In this document: piece by piece, positions 51,952 to 62,358 of the stretch
Position numbering within the stretch: the stretch's first letter is position 1
Layout: each line of letters begins with the position of its first letter
Source of the DNA: Rugamonas apoptosis
Lineage (GTDB): Bacteria; Pseudomonadota; Gammaproteobacteria; Burkholderiales; Burkholderiaceae_D
Assembly: GCF_014042355.1 (NCBI RefSeq)
Contig: NZ_JACEZU010000006.1
Location: 310,001-374,000, forward strand
DNA length: 64,000 nucleotides
Direction of reading: 5' to 3'
Notes under the pieces: model-generated
Seen by the model: only the letters and a program-made list of their open reading frames with translations
Told to the model about the DNA's origin: nothing
The model's database searches: none
Program-made: the position numbers and the translations under genes

Positions 51952-54642
51952 TCAGGCCCCGGCGCGCAGCATGGATGCCTTGAGCGCCTGGTTCAGCGTT
52001 TCATAGCACTCGTCCAGGTGGGCCTTGTTTTCGCGGCTGCCCGGCTTGGCCAACGCAGTGCGGATCGCGCGCTGCAATTCCAGCGCGTGCTCGCGTTGCA
52101 GGCTGCGCGCGTCGGCCGGCGTGGTCGCCGTAGGCCGCAGCAGCATATTGGCCACGCGCTTCAAATGTGCGCGCTGCAGATTGCGCCGCATGCCCGTGAT
52201 CTCCTTGCCCGTCTTCAGTTCGCTCCACACGGCCGATTGCACGGTGCCATACAGCTCGTCGAGACTGAGCGCCTTCTTGCCATCGTCCAGCTTCTCCTGC
52301 GAGTCGAGCAAGCGCATGGCCACCGTATCGGACAACAGCTGGTCCAGCGCCGCCGATTGCAACGTCAGCACGCGCCCGCCCACCGACACGTCCGGCCGGC
52401 CCCGGGATTCGAAATGGTCCGGCCCCAAACGGCTGATCATGGCCGGTGCGAACTTGAAGCTGTCGGCCTGGAACAGGCTGCCCGTCAGCATCTGCAACGC
52501 GGCCCGCTGGCGTGGCAAGGCCACTGGCGTGAACGTGGCCCGCCCCGTGCCCGCGTGGTCGCGCAGATAGGTCTGGCCGCCCACATACTTGACCACCACC
52601 GGCAGCGCGCGCGCGAACTGGATGAAACCGTAATCGAAACTGCGGCGCAGCGATTCATAGCTTTCGCCGGGCTTGAGCTGGCGCGTTTGCAGCCGGTCCC
52701 ACAACTCGCGTGACAGCGACAGGCGCCGCTGCACATACGCCAGTGGATCGTTGCCCAGGTCGAAGGCGTTGACGTCAGGGTCGGCCGCGCGGCCGTCCAC
52801 TTCCTGGTCGGTGCCGAACGCCAGTTGCGGCTCGTTCGAGCGGGACGCGATTTTCGCCAGCTCGTCCTTCTCCTGCTCCACCGCGATCGGCCTGTAGGCG
52901 TATTCGATGGCCCAGTAATCGTAAGGCCCCAGCGTGGAACCGACGTACTCTCCCTGACGCTCGCCCTTGACGGACAGGTTGAACGGCGCGTAATCCATCA
53001 CCGATCCCGTCATGCCATTGCGGGCCGTGAACGCGGCGTCTTGCAGTTGCTTGAGGTCGTAGACGGTGGAGGCGCGGAAGTTGTGGCGCAGGCCCAGTGT
53101 GTGCCCCACTTCATGCATGACGACGGAACGCACATAAGCCTGCGCCACGGCGTCGGCCTGCGGGCTATCGAGCTCGAATTCACCGCGCGACTCCAGCACG
53201 TCCAGCGCGAAGCCCATTTCCTGGGCCGAGTCCAGCATGTAATCGCAATGCGTTTCGCCGTCGGCGGCCGGCTGCGCGACGGCGCCGCCGCCACTTCCTT
53301 CACTTTCGCTGGCCACGCGGCGCGCATCGCGCGCGAACACGTCGGACATGGCGATGTCGGCGTCCAGGATCTCGCCGCTGCGCGGATCGACCTGGGTTGG
53401 GCCGATGGCGAACGCGGCGTCGCTGCCGATGAACCAGCGGATCGATGCATGGCGTGCGTCCAGCGTGTCGAAATGGTCCTGCTCCGTTTGCTGGCGCACG
53501 ACGATGGCGTCCTTGAAGCCGATCCGTTCAAAGGCGGCGTTCCAGGCCAGCACGCCCTGCTCCACGGACTTGCGGTATTTTTCCGGGATGTTCTTGTCCA
53601 GCCAGTACACGATGGGCTGTTTCGGTTCCGACAGCGGCAACGCCGCATCCTTCTTCTCCAGCCGCCAGCGTTCGATCACGTGGCTGGCCGTGGTGGGCCG
53701 GATATCGTCCGTGAAATCCTGGGTGGTGGTGACGAAGTGGCCAATGCGGTCATCCGCCGGGCGCGCGTGCATCGGTTCTGCCGGCAGCGGCATGAAGCTG
53801 TAATAGAAACCGAGGAACATGCTGCGCGGGTCCGGCAGCGTGGTGGGCGGGCCGGGCAACGGCAAGGGCTGTGGCGAGAGCGGTGGCGCGGCGATCCGGG
53901 GCACGGCGTAGTGCGCGCTCACGCGCAAGCCCGTCATGGCCTCGTCGCCCCGCAGCGTGACGAAACTGCTGTTGCGCGGGTCCAGCACGAACGGCAGCCG
54001 GTAAGCATATTCCAGGCGGGTGGAATAACCGGGAATGTCGCTGAATAACAACGCATTGGCCTCGATCAGCACCCCATGGGTCTGCGGATGGGGCGCGCTG
54101 GCCACGGGCGCGGCGGCCAGCAGGCTGTCCGAATACGCCTGCGACACGGCCAGCGCCTGCGGCGTGCCGCCGCGCGCGCTGTAGCGCGTGTTCTTGGCGA
54201 TCATCTGCACCAAGGCGCCGATGCGGTGGAAATACACCACCTGGCTCTCACCCATCTGGCCGCCGTACAGGCCACGCTCGCCGATGCCGTTGGTGGTGTT
54301 GATGGACATGAAGATGGGCCGGTCGAACATCTCCGGGCGCAGCTCCAGCCACACCTTGTCGTCCTTCTGGTACAGCGGCAGGAAGCCCGGCACCTGGGCC
54401 GCGCCGCGCACCACTTCCGCGAACGGCTTGGGCGCGGACGCCGCGGCCAGCATGGCCGCCAGCGGATTGGCTGGCGCGGCGGCAGCGCCTGGGTTGCCCG
54501 CGCCGGCCGTGGTGGCTGGCGCGTCACCCGTATGCGGCGTGGAGGCGGGAGCGGGATCCTGCGCCAGCGCCTGGGCGGCCAGCGCCAGCAACACGGTGGA
54601 AACGAGGGATTTCAAGGCGAACGACGGCGGCAACACGGGCAT
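51952..54642 (-). CDS. Secreted zinc-dependent metalloprotease (DUF5117-type)
   Basis: 896-residue exported protein with a signal peptide (ending AQALAQ) and a metzincin-like zinc site VMHEVGHTLGLRHNF. A Met-turn is visible in TGSVMDYAPF about 40 residues later. The N-terminal half resembles DUF5117/DUF5118 domains found with this protease type in Gram-negative bacteria. The start at 54642 has AGGA upstream. It stands alone, divergent from nothing nearby. Confidence 0.85.
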   Translation of the reverse strand: MPVLPPSFALKSLVSTVLLALAAQALAQDPAPASTPHTGDAPATTAGAGNPGAAAAPANPLAAMLAAASAPKPFAEVVRGAAQVPGFLPLYQKDDKVWLELRPEMFDRPIFMSINTTNGIGERGLYGGQMGESQVVYFHRIGALVQMIAKNTRYSARGGTPQALAVSQAYSDSLLAAAPVASAPHPQTHGVLIEANALLFSDIPGYSTRLEYAYRLPFVLDPRNSSFVTLRGDEAMTGLRVSAHYAVPRIAAPPLSPQPLPLPGPPTTLPDPRSMFLGFYYSFMPLPAEPMHARPADDRIGHFVTTTQDFTDDIRPTTASHVIERWRLEKKDAALPLSEPKQPIVYWLDKNIPEKYRKSVEQGVLAWNAAFERIGFKDAIVVRQQTEQDHFDTLDARHASIRWFIGSDAAFAIGPTQVDPRSGEILDADIAMSDVFARDARRVASESEGSGGGAVAQPAADGETHCDYMLDSAQEMGFALDVLESRGEFELDSPQADAVAQAYVRSVVMHEVGHTLGLRHNFRASTVYDLKQLQDAAFTARNGMTGSVMDYAPFNLSVKGERQGEYVGSTLGPYDYWAIEYAYRPIAVEQEKDELAKIASRSNEPQLAFGTDQEVDGRAADPDVNAFDLGNDPLAYVQRRLSLSRELWDRLQTRQLKPGESYESLRRSFDYGFIQFARALPVVVKYVGGQTYLRDHAGTGRATFTPVALPRQRAALQMLTGSLFQADSFKFAPAMISRLGPDHFESRGRPDVSVGGRVLTLQSAALDQLLSDTVAMRLLDSQEKLDDGKKALSLDELYGTVQSAVWSELKTGKEITGMRRNLQRAHLKRVANMLLRPTATTPADARSLQREHALELQRAIRTALAKPGSRENKAHLDECYETLNQALKASMLRAGA

Positions 54643-54737
54643 GGTGATCCTGGTACTGGCAGAAAGTCGGGAAAAACGCTCGTGATAATGTACCTGATCA
54701 AACCGCCGCACGGACGGAATTTCGAGGATTCCCTCTA

Positions 54738-54854
54738 AGAAGTTGTTTCAAAATGACCATGGCCAGGCGTGGCGCCGCAGACAGTGGGAACGGCACTGCC
54801 GTTCCGCACGGCAAGGCGACACAACGACGCCATGGGCTTTTTGAAACGACTTCT
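54738..54854. repeat. AGAAGTTGTTTC palindromic element (copy 2, 117 bp)
   Basis: The left end AGAAGTTGTTTCAAAATGAC continues into CATGGC. The right end GCCATGGGCTTTTTGAAACG continues into ACTTCT; the ends are about 26-bp imperfect inverted repeats. Internal sequence has a GGAACGGCA/TGCCGTTCC palindrome. It matches the element at 40509-40574 at both ends. It touches the hutI stop region and may form the 3' end of the hut transcript. No ORF is inside, so it is MITE- or REP-like. Confidence 0.75.
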
Positions 54855-56079
54855 AAATCGCCGGCGCCCGCAACACCCCGCCATTGACCACGCCCACGCA
54901 GGGATTGAAGCCGATAGCATACGACAAATCAGCCGGCCGCGCGATGCGCCACAGGGCGAAATCGGCCCGTTTGCCGACCACCAGGCTGCCGATATCGTGT
55001 TGGCGCCCCAGCGCGCGCGCCGCGTGCAGGGTGCAACCGGCCAGCGCTTCCTGCGGCGTCAAGCGCCACAAGGTGCAGCCCATGTTCATGGTCAGCAGCA
55101 GCGACGTCATGGGCGAAGTGCCGGGATTGCAGTCCGTGGCCAGCGCCATGGGCACGCCCGCCGCGCGCAGGGCGGCCACAGGCGGCTGCACCGTCTCGCG
55201 CAGGAAGTAATAGGCGCCCGGCAGCAGCACGGCCACCGTGCCGGCCCGCGTCATGGCGGCGATGCCGTCCGCGCTCAAATGTTCCAGGTGATCGGCCGAC
55301 AAGCCGCCAAAGCGCGCCACCAGTTGCGCCCCGCCCTGGTCCGACAACTGCTCCGCGTGCAGCTTGACGGGCAGGCCGTGGCGCTGGGCGGCCACGAACA
55401 CGCGCTCGGTCTGTTCGGCGGAGAAGCCGATGCGCTCGCAGAACGCATCCACCGCGTCGGCCAGGCCCTGTTCGGCCAGCGTGTCGAGCATGGCGCACAC
55501 TTCCGCGATGTAGTGTTCGGCGCGGCCCGCGAATTCCGGCGGCAGCGCGTGCGCGCCCAGGAAGGTGGTGGCCACGCTCACCGGCAGCTCCTGGCCAAGC
55601 CGGCGCGCCACGCGCAGCATCTTCGCTTCCGTTTCCAGGTCCAGGCCATAGCCGGATTTGATCTCGATGGTGGTCACGCCTTCGGCCAGCAGGCTGGCCA
55701 CGCGCGGCACGCTTTGCGCCAGCAGCTCGTCCTCGGTGGCGGCGCGCGTGGCGCGCACGGTGGACATGATGCCGCCGCCAGCGCGGGCGATGTCTTCATA
55801 AGTAGCACCGTTCAGGCGCGCCTCGAATTCGTCGCTGCGGTTGCCGGCGTGGACGATGTGGGTGTGGCAGTCGATCAGTCCCGGCGTGAGCCAGCAGCCA
55901 TCGCCATCATGCACGGCGCCAGCCGCTTCCTGCGCGCCGGCCGGCAGCTCCGCGCGCGGACCAAGCCAGGCGATGCGGCCATCGCGCACGGCGATCGCCC
56001 CATCGCGGATTTCGCCGTAACCGTCGGCCATGGTGGCCAGGTGGACGTTGATGAACAGGGTGTCCCAGGCTGCGGTCAT
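54853..56079 (-). CDS. hutI: Imidazolonepropionase
   Basis: 408-residue amidohydrolase opening 4-imidazolone-5-propionate to N-formimidoyl-glutamate, the third step of histidine degradation. Metal-binding [15 protein letters not shown] and [10 protein letters not shown] are visible. Last gene of the hut operon, 36 bp after hutD. The stop region abuts the 117-bp palindromic repeat. Confidence 0.95.
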   Translation of the reverse strand: MTAAWDTLFINVHLATMADGYGEIRDGAIAVRDGRIAWLGPRAELPAGAQEAAGAVHDGDGCWLTPGLIDCHTHIVHAGNRSDEFEARLNGATYEDIARAGGGIMSTVRATRAATEDELLAQSVPRVASLLAEGVTTIEIKSGYGLDLETEAKMLRVARRLGQELPVSVATTFLGAHALPPEFAGRAEHYIAEVCAMLDTLAEQGLADAVDAFCERIGFSAEQTERVFVAAQRHGLPVKLHAEQLSDQGGAQLVARFGGLSADHLEHLSADGIAAMTRAGTVAVLLPGAYYFLRETVQPPVAALRAAGVPMALATDCNPGTSPMTSLLLTMNMGCTLWRLTPQEALAGCTLHAARALGRQHDIGSLVVGKRADFALWRIARPADLSYAIGFNPCVGVVNGGVLRAPAI

Positions 56080-56115
56080 GCGTCGGTCTGCTTTCTTGCT
56101 TGAGTACTCAAGTAT

Positions 56116-56691
56116 TTAATGAGGGATGATATCGGCCACCAGCACGGTGGCCTGGATGGTGTCCATGGTCCAGGCCTGGTCCGTGTCGAGCACCACGGCG
56201 TCGTAGCGCACCAGCGCGATGCGCTCCGTGGCGCTGCTCAAGGTCAGGCTTTCGCCGTCGGCCAGGAACAGCACGGTGGTGTTGCTGCGCCGCGCCAGCT
56301 CCTGCCGGCCGCTCACCACGCGCCGTTCCAGCCGGTGGCGGCAGCGGCCGCGCCGCGTCATCACGTTGAAGTCCGTCGTCAGGTCACCCGTGATAGTGGC
56401 TTCGACCGTGGACTCGCCGGGAAATTCAATCAAGGGTTCGCTGGGGCTGAGCACGAAGCGCTCGTGGCCGAAATCCAGCAGCACGCCGTCGCCGTCCACC
56501 AGCGCCAGCGAGCGGTCGATGCCGGGGAACGGCGAGAACGGCCCGTCCTGGGTGATGGTGGCCAGGCTGATACGCCAGTCGAAGTGGTCGAAGTCCGCGC
56601 CGGGCGGCGCGACGACGATTTCCGTGGTGCTGCCGCCACCGTTCTTCCATGGGGTGGGCCGTAGGCTTGCATACTGGATCAGCTGGGTCAT
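56116..56691 (-). CDS. hutD: HutD-family cupin-like protein
   Basis: 191-residue HutD protein (RPTPWKNGGGSTTEIVVAP near the N-terminus), a bicupin-fold factor thought to modulate histidine utilisation, perhaps by binding formylglutamate. The start at 56691 overlaps the hutF stop by 4 bp; the longer frame to 56976 lies inside hutF. Confidence 0.92.
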   Translation of the reverse strand: MTQLIQYASLRPTPWKNGGGSTTEIVVAPPGADFDHFDWRISLATITQDGPFSPFPGIDRSLALVDGDGVLLDFGHERFVLSPSEPLIEFPGESTVEATITGDLTTDFNVMTRRGRCRHRLERRVVSGRQELARRSNTTVLFLADGESLTLSSATERIALVRYDAVVLDTDQAWTMDTIQATVLVADIIPH

Positions 56692-58061
56692 CTGAACTCC
56701 CTCAGTTCGGCCAAAGTCTGGCGGAAGCGTGCGGCGATGGCCTGCTGCGCCACATGCTGCTGCTTGCGCACTACCCACTGGCCGCCGACCATCACGTCCC
56801 GCACCAGGTTGTCGTTGCCGCTGAAGATGAAGGTGCCCAGCACCTCGTCCAGCGCCAGCCCGAACAGGTTGGGATGATCGTCGTCCAGCACGATCACGTC
56901 GGCACGCTTGCCGGGCGCCAGCGCGCCCAGCGGACGTCCCGCCGCCTGCGCCCCGCCTTGCAGGGCGCCCTGCCACAAAAAATCGCCCACGTTGCGCTGC
57001 GTAGACGATACCGCAATATTACGCCGCTGTTGCACCAAACGCTGCCCATATTCGAGCCAGCGCAATTCTTCCACCGCGCCCTGCGAGATGTGGCTGTCGC
57101 TGCCGATGCCGAACCGGCCGCCCGCCGCCAGGTAATCCTGCAGGGGGAACAGGCCGTCGCCCAGGTTGGCCTCCGTGGTCGGGCACAGGCCCGCCACGGC
57201 ACCGCTGGCCGCCAGCGCCGCCACTTCATCTTCCAGCAAATGCGTGGCGTGGATCAGACACCAGCGCTGGTCCACGGCCACGTTATCCATCAGCCACTGC
57301 ACCGGGCGGCGTCCGCTCCAGGCCAGCGACTGCGCCACTTCCGCCTGCTGCTCGGCGATGTGGATGTGCACCGGACGTTCGGCCGGCAACACCTTCAGCA
57401 CCTGCCCGATCTGCTCCACCGTGGCCGCGCGCAGCGAATGGGGCGCCACGCCCACTTCCGTCTGGCCATCGCGCAACGGTTCCAGCGCCTCGATCACGGC
57501 CAGCACGTCGCGCACGTCCGTGCGGAAACGTTGCTGTTCCGGTTTGAGCGCCTGCTCGCCGAAGCCGGAATAACTATACAACACGGGCAGCATGGTGATG
57601 CCCATGCCGGTCAATCGTGCGGCCGCGATCACCCGTTCCGCCGTCTCGGCCAAGCGCGGGTACATGGCGCCGTCCGGCGTGCGCTGCACGTAATGGAATT
57701 CACACACGGCCGTGTAGCCGTGGCGCAAGCATTCAGAGAACAACTGGGCCGCGATGGCCTCGATCTGGGCCGGCGTGATGTTGCGGGCGAAACGGTACAT
57801 CAGGTCGCGCCAGGTCCAGAAGCTGTCCGGGCCATCGCCGGCGCGCTCCGTCTTGCCGCCCAAGGCCCGCTGGAAGCTGTGCGAATGCAGGTTGACCATG
57901 CCCGGCAGCGCGTACTGCGCCAGTTCCACGCCGGCCGGTTGCGCCGCATCGGGCGTGACGGCCGTCAGGCTGCCGGCCGCGTCCCACTCCAGCAGCACGT
58001 CCTGACGCCAGCCATCGGGCAGCAAGGCGTGGCGGGCATATAGCGCGCGGCCGGCCATCAT
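56688..58061 (-). CDS. hutF: Formimidoylglutamate deiminase
   Basis: 457-residue amidohydrolase converting N-formimidoyl-glutamate to N-formyl-glutamate with release of ammonia. NLHSHSFQRALGG and HIHIAEQQAEV carry metal-binding His residues. Its presence, with hutG, defines the five-step pathway without formamide. It overlaps hutD and hutG by 4 bp each. Confidence 0.95.
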   Translation of the reverse strand: MMAGRALYARHALLPDGWRQDVLLEWDAAGSLTAVTPDAAQPAGVELAQYALPGMVNLHSHSFQRALGGKTERAGDGPDSFWTWRDLMYRFARNITPAQIEAIAAQLFSECLRHGYTAVCEFHYVQRTPDGAMYPRLAETAERVIAAARLTGMGITMLPVLYSYSGFGEQALKPEQQRFRTDVRDVLAVIEALEPLRDGQTEVGVAPHSLRAATVEQIGQVLKVLPAERPVHIHIAEQQAEVAQSLAWSGRRPVQWLMDNVAVDQRWCLIHATHLLEDEVAALAASGAVAGLCPTTEANLGDGLFPLQDYLAAGGRFGIGSDSHISQGAVEELRWLEYGQRLVQQRRNIAVSSTQRNVGDFLWQGALQGGAQAAGRPLGALAPGKRADVIVLDDDHPNLFGLALDEVLGTFIFSGNDNLVRDVMVGGQWVVRKQQHVAQQAIAARFRQTLAELREFR

Positions 58062-58852
58062 GCGCCAGCCCAGTCAGCGGCCGCCTGCGTCATCTGCCGC
58101 AACAGGCCCCGGACCTGGTCGGCCAGGTCGCTACGGTAGGCGAACGGCGCGCTTTCATTCATGTAGGTGGACTGGCACATCTCCAGCTGGATCGCATGCA
58201 CGCGCGCGTCCGGCTTGCCGTAGTGGCGCGTGATGTGGCCGCCCTTGAAGCGGCCGTTCACGGCCACCGTGTAGTGCTCCTGCGCACGCGCGTGGGACAC
58301 GATGGCTTGCGTCAAACCGGGCGCGCAACTGGCGCCGTCGGCCGTGCCGAAATTCAGGTCGGGCAGCTTGCCGTCGAAGAAGCGCGGCACGACGGAGGCG
58401 ATCGAATGCGCATCCCACAGCACCACCTTGCCGTGGATGGCCAGCAGCCGGTCCAGCTCCGCGCGCAACTGCTCGTGGTAAGGCCGCCAATATAGCTTCA
58501 GGCGGCGCTGCACTTCCGCCTCGTCCGGCGCGGCGCCCTGCGGATACAGGGGCTCGCGGTGGAAGGTGTCGAGCGGGCACAGGCCGGTCGTGTCCTGGCC
58601 CGGATACAGGTTGGTGTTCTCGGGCGGCCGGTTCAAGTCGATCACGTAGCGCGACCAGCGCGCCGACAGCGTGGAGGCGCCCATCTCGCCCAGGAAATCG
58701 TACAGCCGCACCAAATGCCAGTCCGTGTCGGCCTTTTCCACCGAGGCCGGCGTCATGCGGGCCGCGATATCGTCCGGGATGTCGGTGCCCACGTGCGGCA
58801 TCGACACCAGCAGCGGAATCGTGCCCGCTTTGAATTGAAAGTCCATCGTCAT
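58058..58852 (-). CDS. hutG: N-formylglutamate deformylase
   Basis: 264-residue zinc amidohydrolase releasing formate and glutamate, the last step. The N-terminal LLVSMPHVGTDIPDDI and DLNRPPENTNLYPGQ are conserved in the family. It precedes hutF with a 4-bp overlap and follows hutH with a 31-bp gap. Confidence 0.94.
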   Translation of the reverse strand: MTMDFQFKAGTIPLLVSMPHVGTDIPDDIAARMTPASVEKADTDWHLVRLYDFLGEMGASTLSARWSRYVIDLNRPPENTNLYPGQDTTGLCPLDTFHREPLYPQGAAPDEAEVQRRLKLYWRPYHEQLRAELDRLLAIHGKVVLWDAHSIASVVPRFFDGKLPDLNFGTADGASCAPGLTQAIVSHARAQEHYTVAVNGRFKGGHITRHYGKPDARVHAIQLEMCQSTYMNESAPFAYRSDLADQVRGLLRQMTQAAADWAGA

Positions 58853-58883
58853 CTCTCCAATTTTTCCTGCCGGCCCGCCGTCA

Positions 58884-60446
58884 TCAGGGATGCAGCGGCG
58901 CGAACAGGTTCTTGCACGACGCGCTCAGTTCACCTTTCAACACCATCTGCTTGGCGGCCTCGATATCGGGCGCGAAGAAGCGGTCGGCGTCGAAGAACGG
59001 CACTTGCTGGCGCAGTTGCGCATGCACGTGCTCCAGTTGCGGCGACGTGCGCAGCGGACGGTGGAAGTCGATGCCCTGCGCCGCCGCCAGCAGTTCGATG
59101 CCGACGATGGCAGCCGTGTTGTGGGCCATGTCGTCCAGCCGGCGCGCGCCGAAGGTGGCCATGCTCACATGGTCCTCCTGGTTGGCCGAGGTGGGGATCG
59201 TGTCCACGCTGGCCGGATGGGCCAGCGACTTGTTTTCCGACGCCAGCGCGGCCGCCGTCACATGGGCGATCATGAAGCCGGAGTTGACGCCGGGGTCGCG
59301 CACCAGGAACGGCGGCAGGCCGGACAAGGTGGCGTCGATCAGCAGCGAAATACGGCGCTCGGAGATGCTGCCGATTTCCGCGATGGCCAGCGCCAGCGTG
59401 TCGGCCGCGAAGGCCACCGGCTCGGCGTGGAAGTTACCGCCCGAGACGATGTTGGGCAGGCCGCCGGCGGCGTCCTGGAAGATCAGCGGATTGTCGGTCA
59501 CGGCGTTCGCTTCGATCAGCAGGGTGCGCGCGGCGTTGCCGATCAGATCCATGCAGGCGCCCATCACTTGCGGCTGGCAGCGCAGGCAGTATGGGTCCTG
59601 CACGCGCTCGTCGCCCACCAGGTGCGAGGCGCGGATCGCGCTGCCCGTCACCAGCTGGCGGTAGATGGCGGCGGCGGCGATCTGGCCCGGCTGGCCGCGC
59701 ACCTCGTGCACGCGCGCGTCGAACGGCGAATCGCTGCCCTTGGCCGCGTCCAGCGACAGCGAACCGGTCACCATGGCCGCTTCCAGCAGGCGTTCGGCCA
59801 TGAACAGGCCATGCAGCGCCAGCGCGTTCGACACTTGGGTGCCGTTAATCAGCGCCAGCCCTTCCTTGGCGGCCAGCACCACCGGCGCGATGCCGGCGGC
59901 CTTGAGCGCGTCGGCGGCCTGCATCAGCTCACCGTTCACGCGCACTTCGCCCACGCCCAGCATGGCCAGCGTCATGTGCGACAGCGGCGCCAGGTCGCCC
60001 GAGGCGCCCACCGAACCCTTGGCCGGAATGGCCGGCATGATGCCGGCGTTGTACAGCGCGATCAGGGTATCGACGATCAGCGGACGCACGCCCGAGTAGC
60101 CGCGCGCCAGGCTGCCGATCTTCATCAGCATCACCAGCCGCACCACGCCGTCCGACAGCAGCGCGCCCGTGCCCACGGAATGGGACAGGATCAGGTTGCG
60201 CTGCAACTGCTCCAGCTTCTCGTCCGGGATGCGGGTCTTGGCCAGCAGGCCGAAACCGGTGTTGATACCGTAGGCCGCGTCACCCTTGGCGACGATGGCC
60301 TGCACGGCGGCGGCCGAGGCCTCGATCACGGGATAGGCTTCGGCCGCCAGCGTCAGGCGGCCGGCGTCGTTCCACACGGTCCGCAGTTCGGACAGGGTGA
60401 TCTTGCCCGGCTTGAGGGTCCATGCGTTTTTCTGTGCTTGTTTCAT
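58884..60446 (-). CDS. hutH: Histidine ammonia-lyase
   Basis: 520-residue lyase removing ammonia from histidine to give urocanate, the first step. The MIO cofactor triad Ala-Ser-Gly lies in [15 protein letters not shown]. Length matches the family. A 103-bp gap with two strong palindromes separates it from hutU, which is upstream. Confidence 0.97.
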   Translation of the reverse strand: MKQAQKNAWTLKPGKITLSELRTVWNDAGRLTLAAEAYPVIEASAAAVQAIVAKGDAAYGINTGFGLLAKTRIPDEKLEQLQRNLILSHSVGTGALLSDGVVRLVMLMKIGSLARGYSGVRPLIVDTLIALYNAGIMPAIPAKGSVGASGDLAPLSHMTLAMLGVGEVRVNGELMQAADALKAAGIAPVVLAAKEGLALINGTQVSNALALHGLFMAERLLEAAMVTGSLSLDAAKGSDSPFDARVHEVRGQPGQIAAAAIYRQLVTGSAIRASHLVGDERVQDPYCLRCQPQVMGACMDLIGNAARTLLIEANAVTDNPLIFQDAAGGLPNIVSGGNFHAEPVAFAADTLALAIAEIGSISERRISLLIDATLSGLPPFLVRDPGVNSGFMIAHVTAAALASENKSLAHPASVDTIPTSANQEDHVSMATFGARRLDDMAHNTAAIVGIELLAAAQGIDFHRPLRTSPQLEHVHAQLRQQVPFFDADRFFAPDIEAAKQMVLKGELSASCKNLFAPLHP

Positions 60447-60492
60447 CGTAGTGCTCTCTGAATTATTTGATCATAGGCGAAGCGGGGAATTC

Positions 60493-60542
60493 AGGCGGCA
60501 TGCCGCCTGCCCGCGCAGCGGTTCGCCCTTGCAAGGGCGAAC
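60493..60542. other. Two perfect palindromes between hutU and hutH
   Basis: AGGCGGCATGCCGCCT (60493-60508, 16 bp) and a 22-bp palindrome at 60521-60542, with arms GTTCGCCCTTG and CAAGGGCGAAC, are both perfect. As RNA these are strong hairpins between the first and second genes of the operon. They could act as partial terminators or mRNA-stability elements, or be a repeat insertion. Confidence 0.6.
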
Positions 60543-60549
60543 TCCCGTC

Positions 60550-62262
60550 CTACAGGACCATAGGCAGGTTGAGGCCATTGCGCTTGGCGCAGGCGATGGC
60601 CGTCTCGTAGCCCGCGTCGGCATGGCGCATCACGCCCGAGCCGCAGTCGTTGACCAGCACCCGGCCCAGGCGGCGCGCGGCGGCGTCCGTGCCGTCGGCC
60701 ACGATCACCACGCCGGAATGCTGCGAGTATCCCATGCCCACGCCGCCGCCGTGGTGCAGCGACACCCAGGTGGCGCCGCCGGCCGTGTTGAGCAGCGCGT
60801 TCAGGAGCGGCCAGTCGGACACGGCGTCCGTGCCATCCATCATGCTTTCCGTTTCGCGATTGGGGCTGGCCACGGAACCCGTGTCCAGGTGGTCGCGGCC
60901 GATCACGATAGGCGCCTTCAGCTCACCCTTGCGCACCATCTCGTTGAACGCCAGGCCGGCGATATGGCGCTCGCCCAGGCCCAGCCAGCAGATACGCGCC
61001 GGCAGCCCCTGGAAGGCGATGCGCTCGCGCGCCATGTCCAGCCAGCGGTGCACTTGCGCGTGGTGCGGGAACAGCTCCTTGATCTTGGCGTCGGTCTTGT
61101 AGATATCCTCCGGATCGCCCGACAGCGCCACCCAGCGGAACGGACCGCGCCCCTCGCAGAACTGGGGACGGATGTAGGCCGGCACGAAGCCGGGGAAGTC
61201 GAACGCGTTTTTCACGCCCTGGTCAAACGCGACCTGGCGGATGTTGTTGCCGTAATCGACCACCTTGGCGCCCAGCGCCTGGAACTCCAGCATGGCTTGT
61301 ACGTGGGCGGCGCAGGAATCGGCGGCGGCGGCCTGCAGGCGCGCGTGGCGTTCCGGGTCTTGCTGCGCGCTCTTCCAGTCGGCCACGCTCCAGCCGCGCG
61401 GCAGGTAGCCGTTGATCAAATCGTGGGCGGACGTCTGGTCCGTCACCATGTCCGGAACCAAGCCGCCTGCCTTGGCACGGCGCACCAGTTCCGGCAGCAC
61501 TTCGGCCGCGTTGCCCAGCAGGCCGATGGAGATCGCGTCGCCGCGCGCCGTGTGGTGCTTGATCAGCTCCAGCGCCTCGTCGATGCTGGCGGCCTGCTTG
61601 TCCAGATAGCGGGTGCGCAGGCGGAAGTCGATGCTGCTCTGCTGGCATTCCACGTTGAGCGACACGGCGCCGGCCATGGTGGCGGCCAGCGGCTGGGCGC
61701 CGCCCATGCCGCCCAGGCCCGCCGTCAGGATCCAGCGGCCCTTCATGTCGCCGCCGAAGTGCTGGCGGCCCGCTTCCGCGAACGTCTCGTAAGTGCCCTG
61801 CACGATGCCCTGGGTGCCGATGTAGATCCAGCTGCCGGCCGTCATCTGGCCGTACATGAACAGGCCCTTGCGGTCCAGCTCATTGAAGTGTTCCCAGTTG
61901 GCCCACTTGGGCACCAGGTTGGAATTGGCGATCAACACACGCGGCGCGTCCTCGTGGGTCTGGAACACGCCCACCGGCTTGCCGGACTGGATCAGCAAGG
62001 TCTGGTTGTCCTCCAGCTCGCGCAGCGAGGCCAGGATCTGGTCGTAGCAAGCCCAGTTGCGGGCCGCGCGGCCGATGCCGCCATACACCACCAGATGCTT
62101 GGGATTCTCCGCCACTTCCTTGTCCAGGTTGTTCTGGATCATGCGATAGGCCGCTTCCGCGCCCCAGCTCTTGCAGGTGCGCTCCGGGCCGCGCGGGGCG
62201 CGGATGTCACGGCTGGCGTCGTAGCGGGGATCGTTGTCCAGGGCGGTCGATGGGGTGGTCAT
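60550..62262 (-). CDS. hutU: Urocanate hydratase
   Basis: 570-residue NAD-dependent urocanase converting urocanate to 4-imidazolone-5-propionate, the second step. The NAD-binding [17 protein letters not shown] and the active-site region CWLGLGERH are present. First gene of the hut operon, downstream of a HutC-like operator/promoter at 62330-62358. Confidence 0.97.
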   Translation of the reverse strand: MTTPSTALDNDPRYDASRDIRAPRGPERTCKSWGAEAAYRMIQNNLDKEVAENPKHLVVYGGIGRAARNWACYDQILASLRELEDNQTLLIQSGKPVGVFQTHEDAPRVLIANSNLVPKWANWEHFNELDRKGLFMYGQMTAGSWIYIGTQGIVQGTYETFAEAGRQHFGGDMKGRWILTAGLGGMGGAQPLAATMAGAVSLNVECQQSSIDFRLRTRYLDKQAASIDEALELIKHHTARGDAISIGLLGNAAEVLPELVRRAKAGGLVPDMVTDQTSAHDLINGYLPRGWSVADWKSAQQDPERHARLQAAAADSCAAHVQAMLEFQALGAKVVDYGNNIRQVAFDQGVKNAFDFPGFVPAYIRPQFCEGRGPFRWVALSGDPEDIYKTDAKIKELFPHHAQVHRWLDMARERIAFQGLPARICWLGLGERHIAGLAFNEMVRKGELKAPIVIGRDHLDTGSVASPNRETESMMDGTDAVSDWPLLNALLNTAGGATWVSLHHGGGVGMGYSQHSGVVIVADGTDAAARRLGRVLVNDCGSGVMRHADAGYETAIACAKRNGLNLPMVL

Positions 62263-62329
62263 GGTGGCTCCTCAAGGTGGTTGGGGGCGGCCGGGCGCGA
62301 CACTCCACGCACAGCCTGTGCATGATTGA

Positions 62330-62358
62330 AGCATAAGTTGTCTATACAACTAAGTCAA
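62330..62358 (-). promoter_or_regulatory. hut promoter with HutC-like operator filling the spacer
   Basis: On the minus strand, TTGACT (-35, 62353-62358), a 17-bp spacer and TATGCT (-10, 62330-62335) form a good sigma70 promoter. The spacer contains AGTTGT-CTAT-ACAACT (plus-strand reading, 62336-62351), with perfect 6-bp arms and core TTGTCTATACAA, like GntR/HutC-family operators. Bound repressor would occupy the region between -35 and -10. No hutC gene is in the window. Confidence 0.75.

Noticed and set aside
60397-62325. 642-codon plus-strand open frame opposite hutU
   Set aside because: It is antisense to urocanase, has no ribosome-binding site and shadow-type composition.
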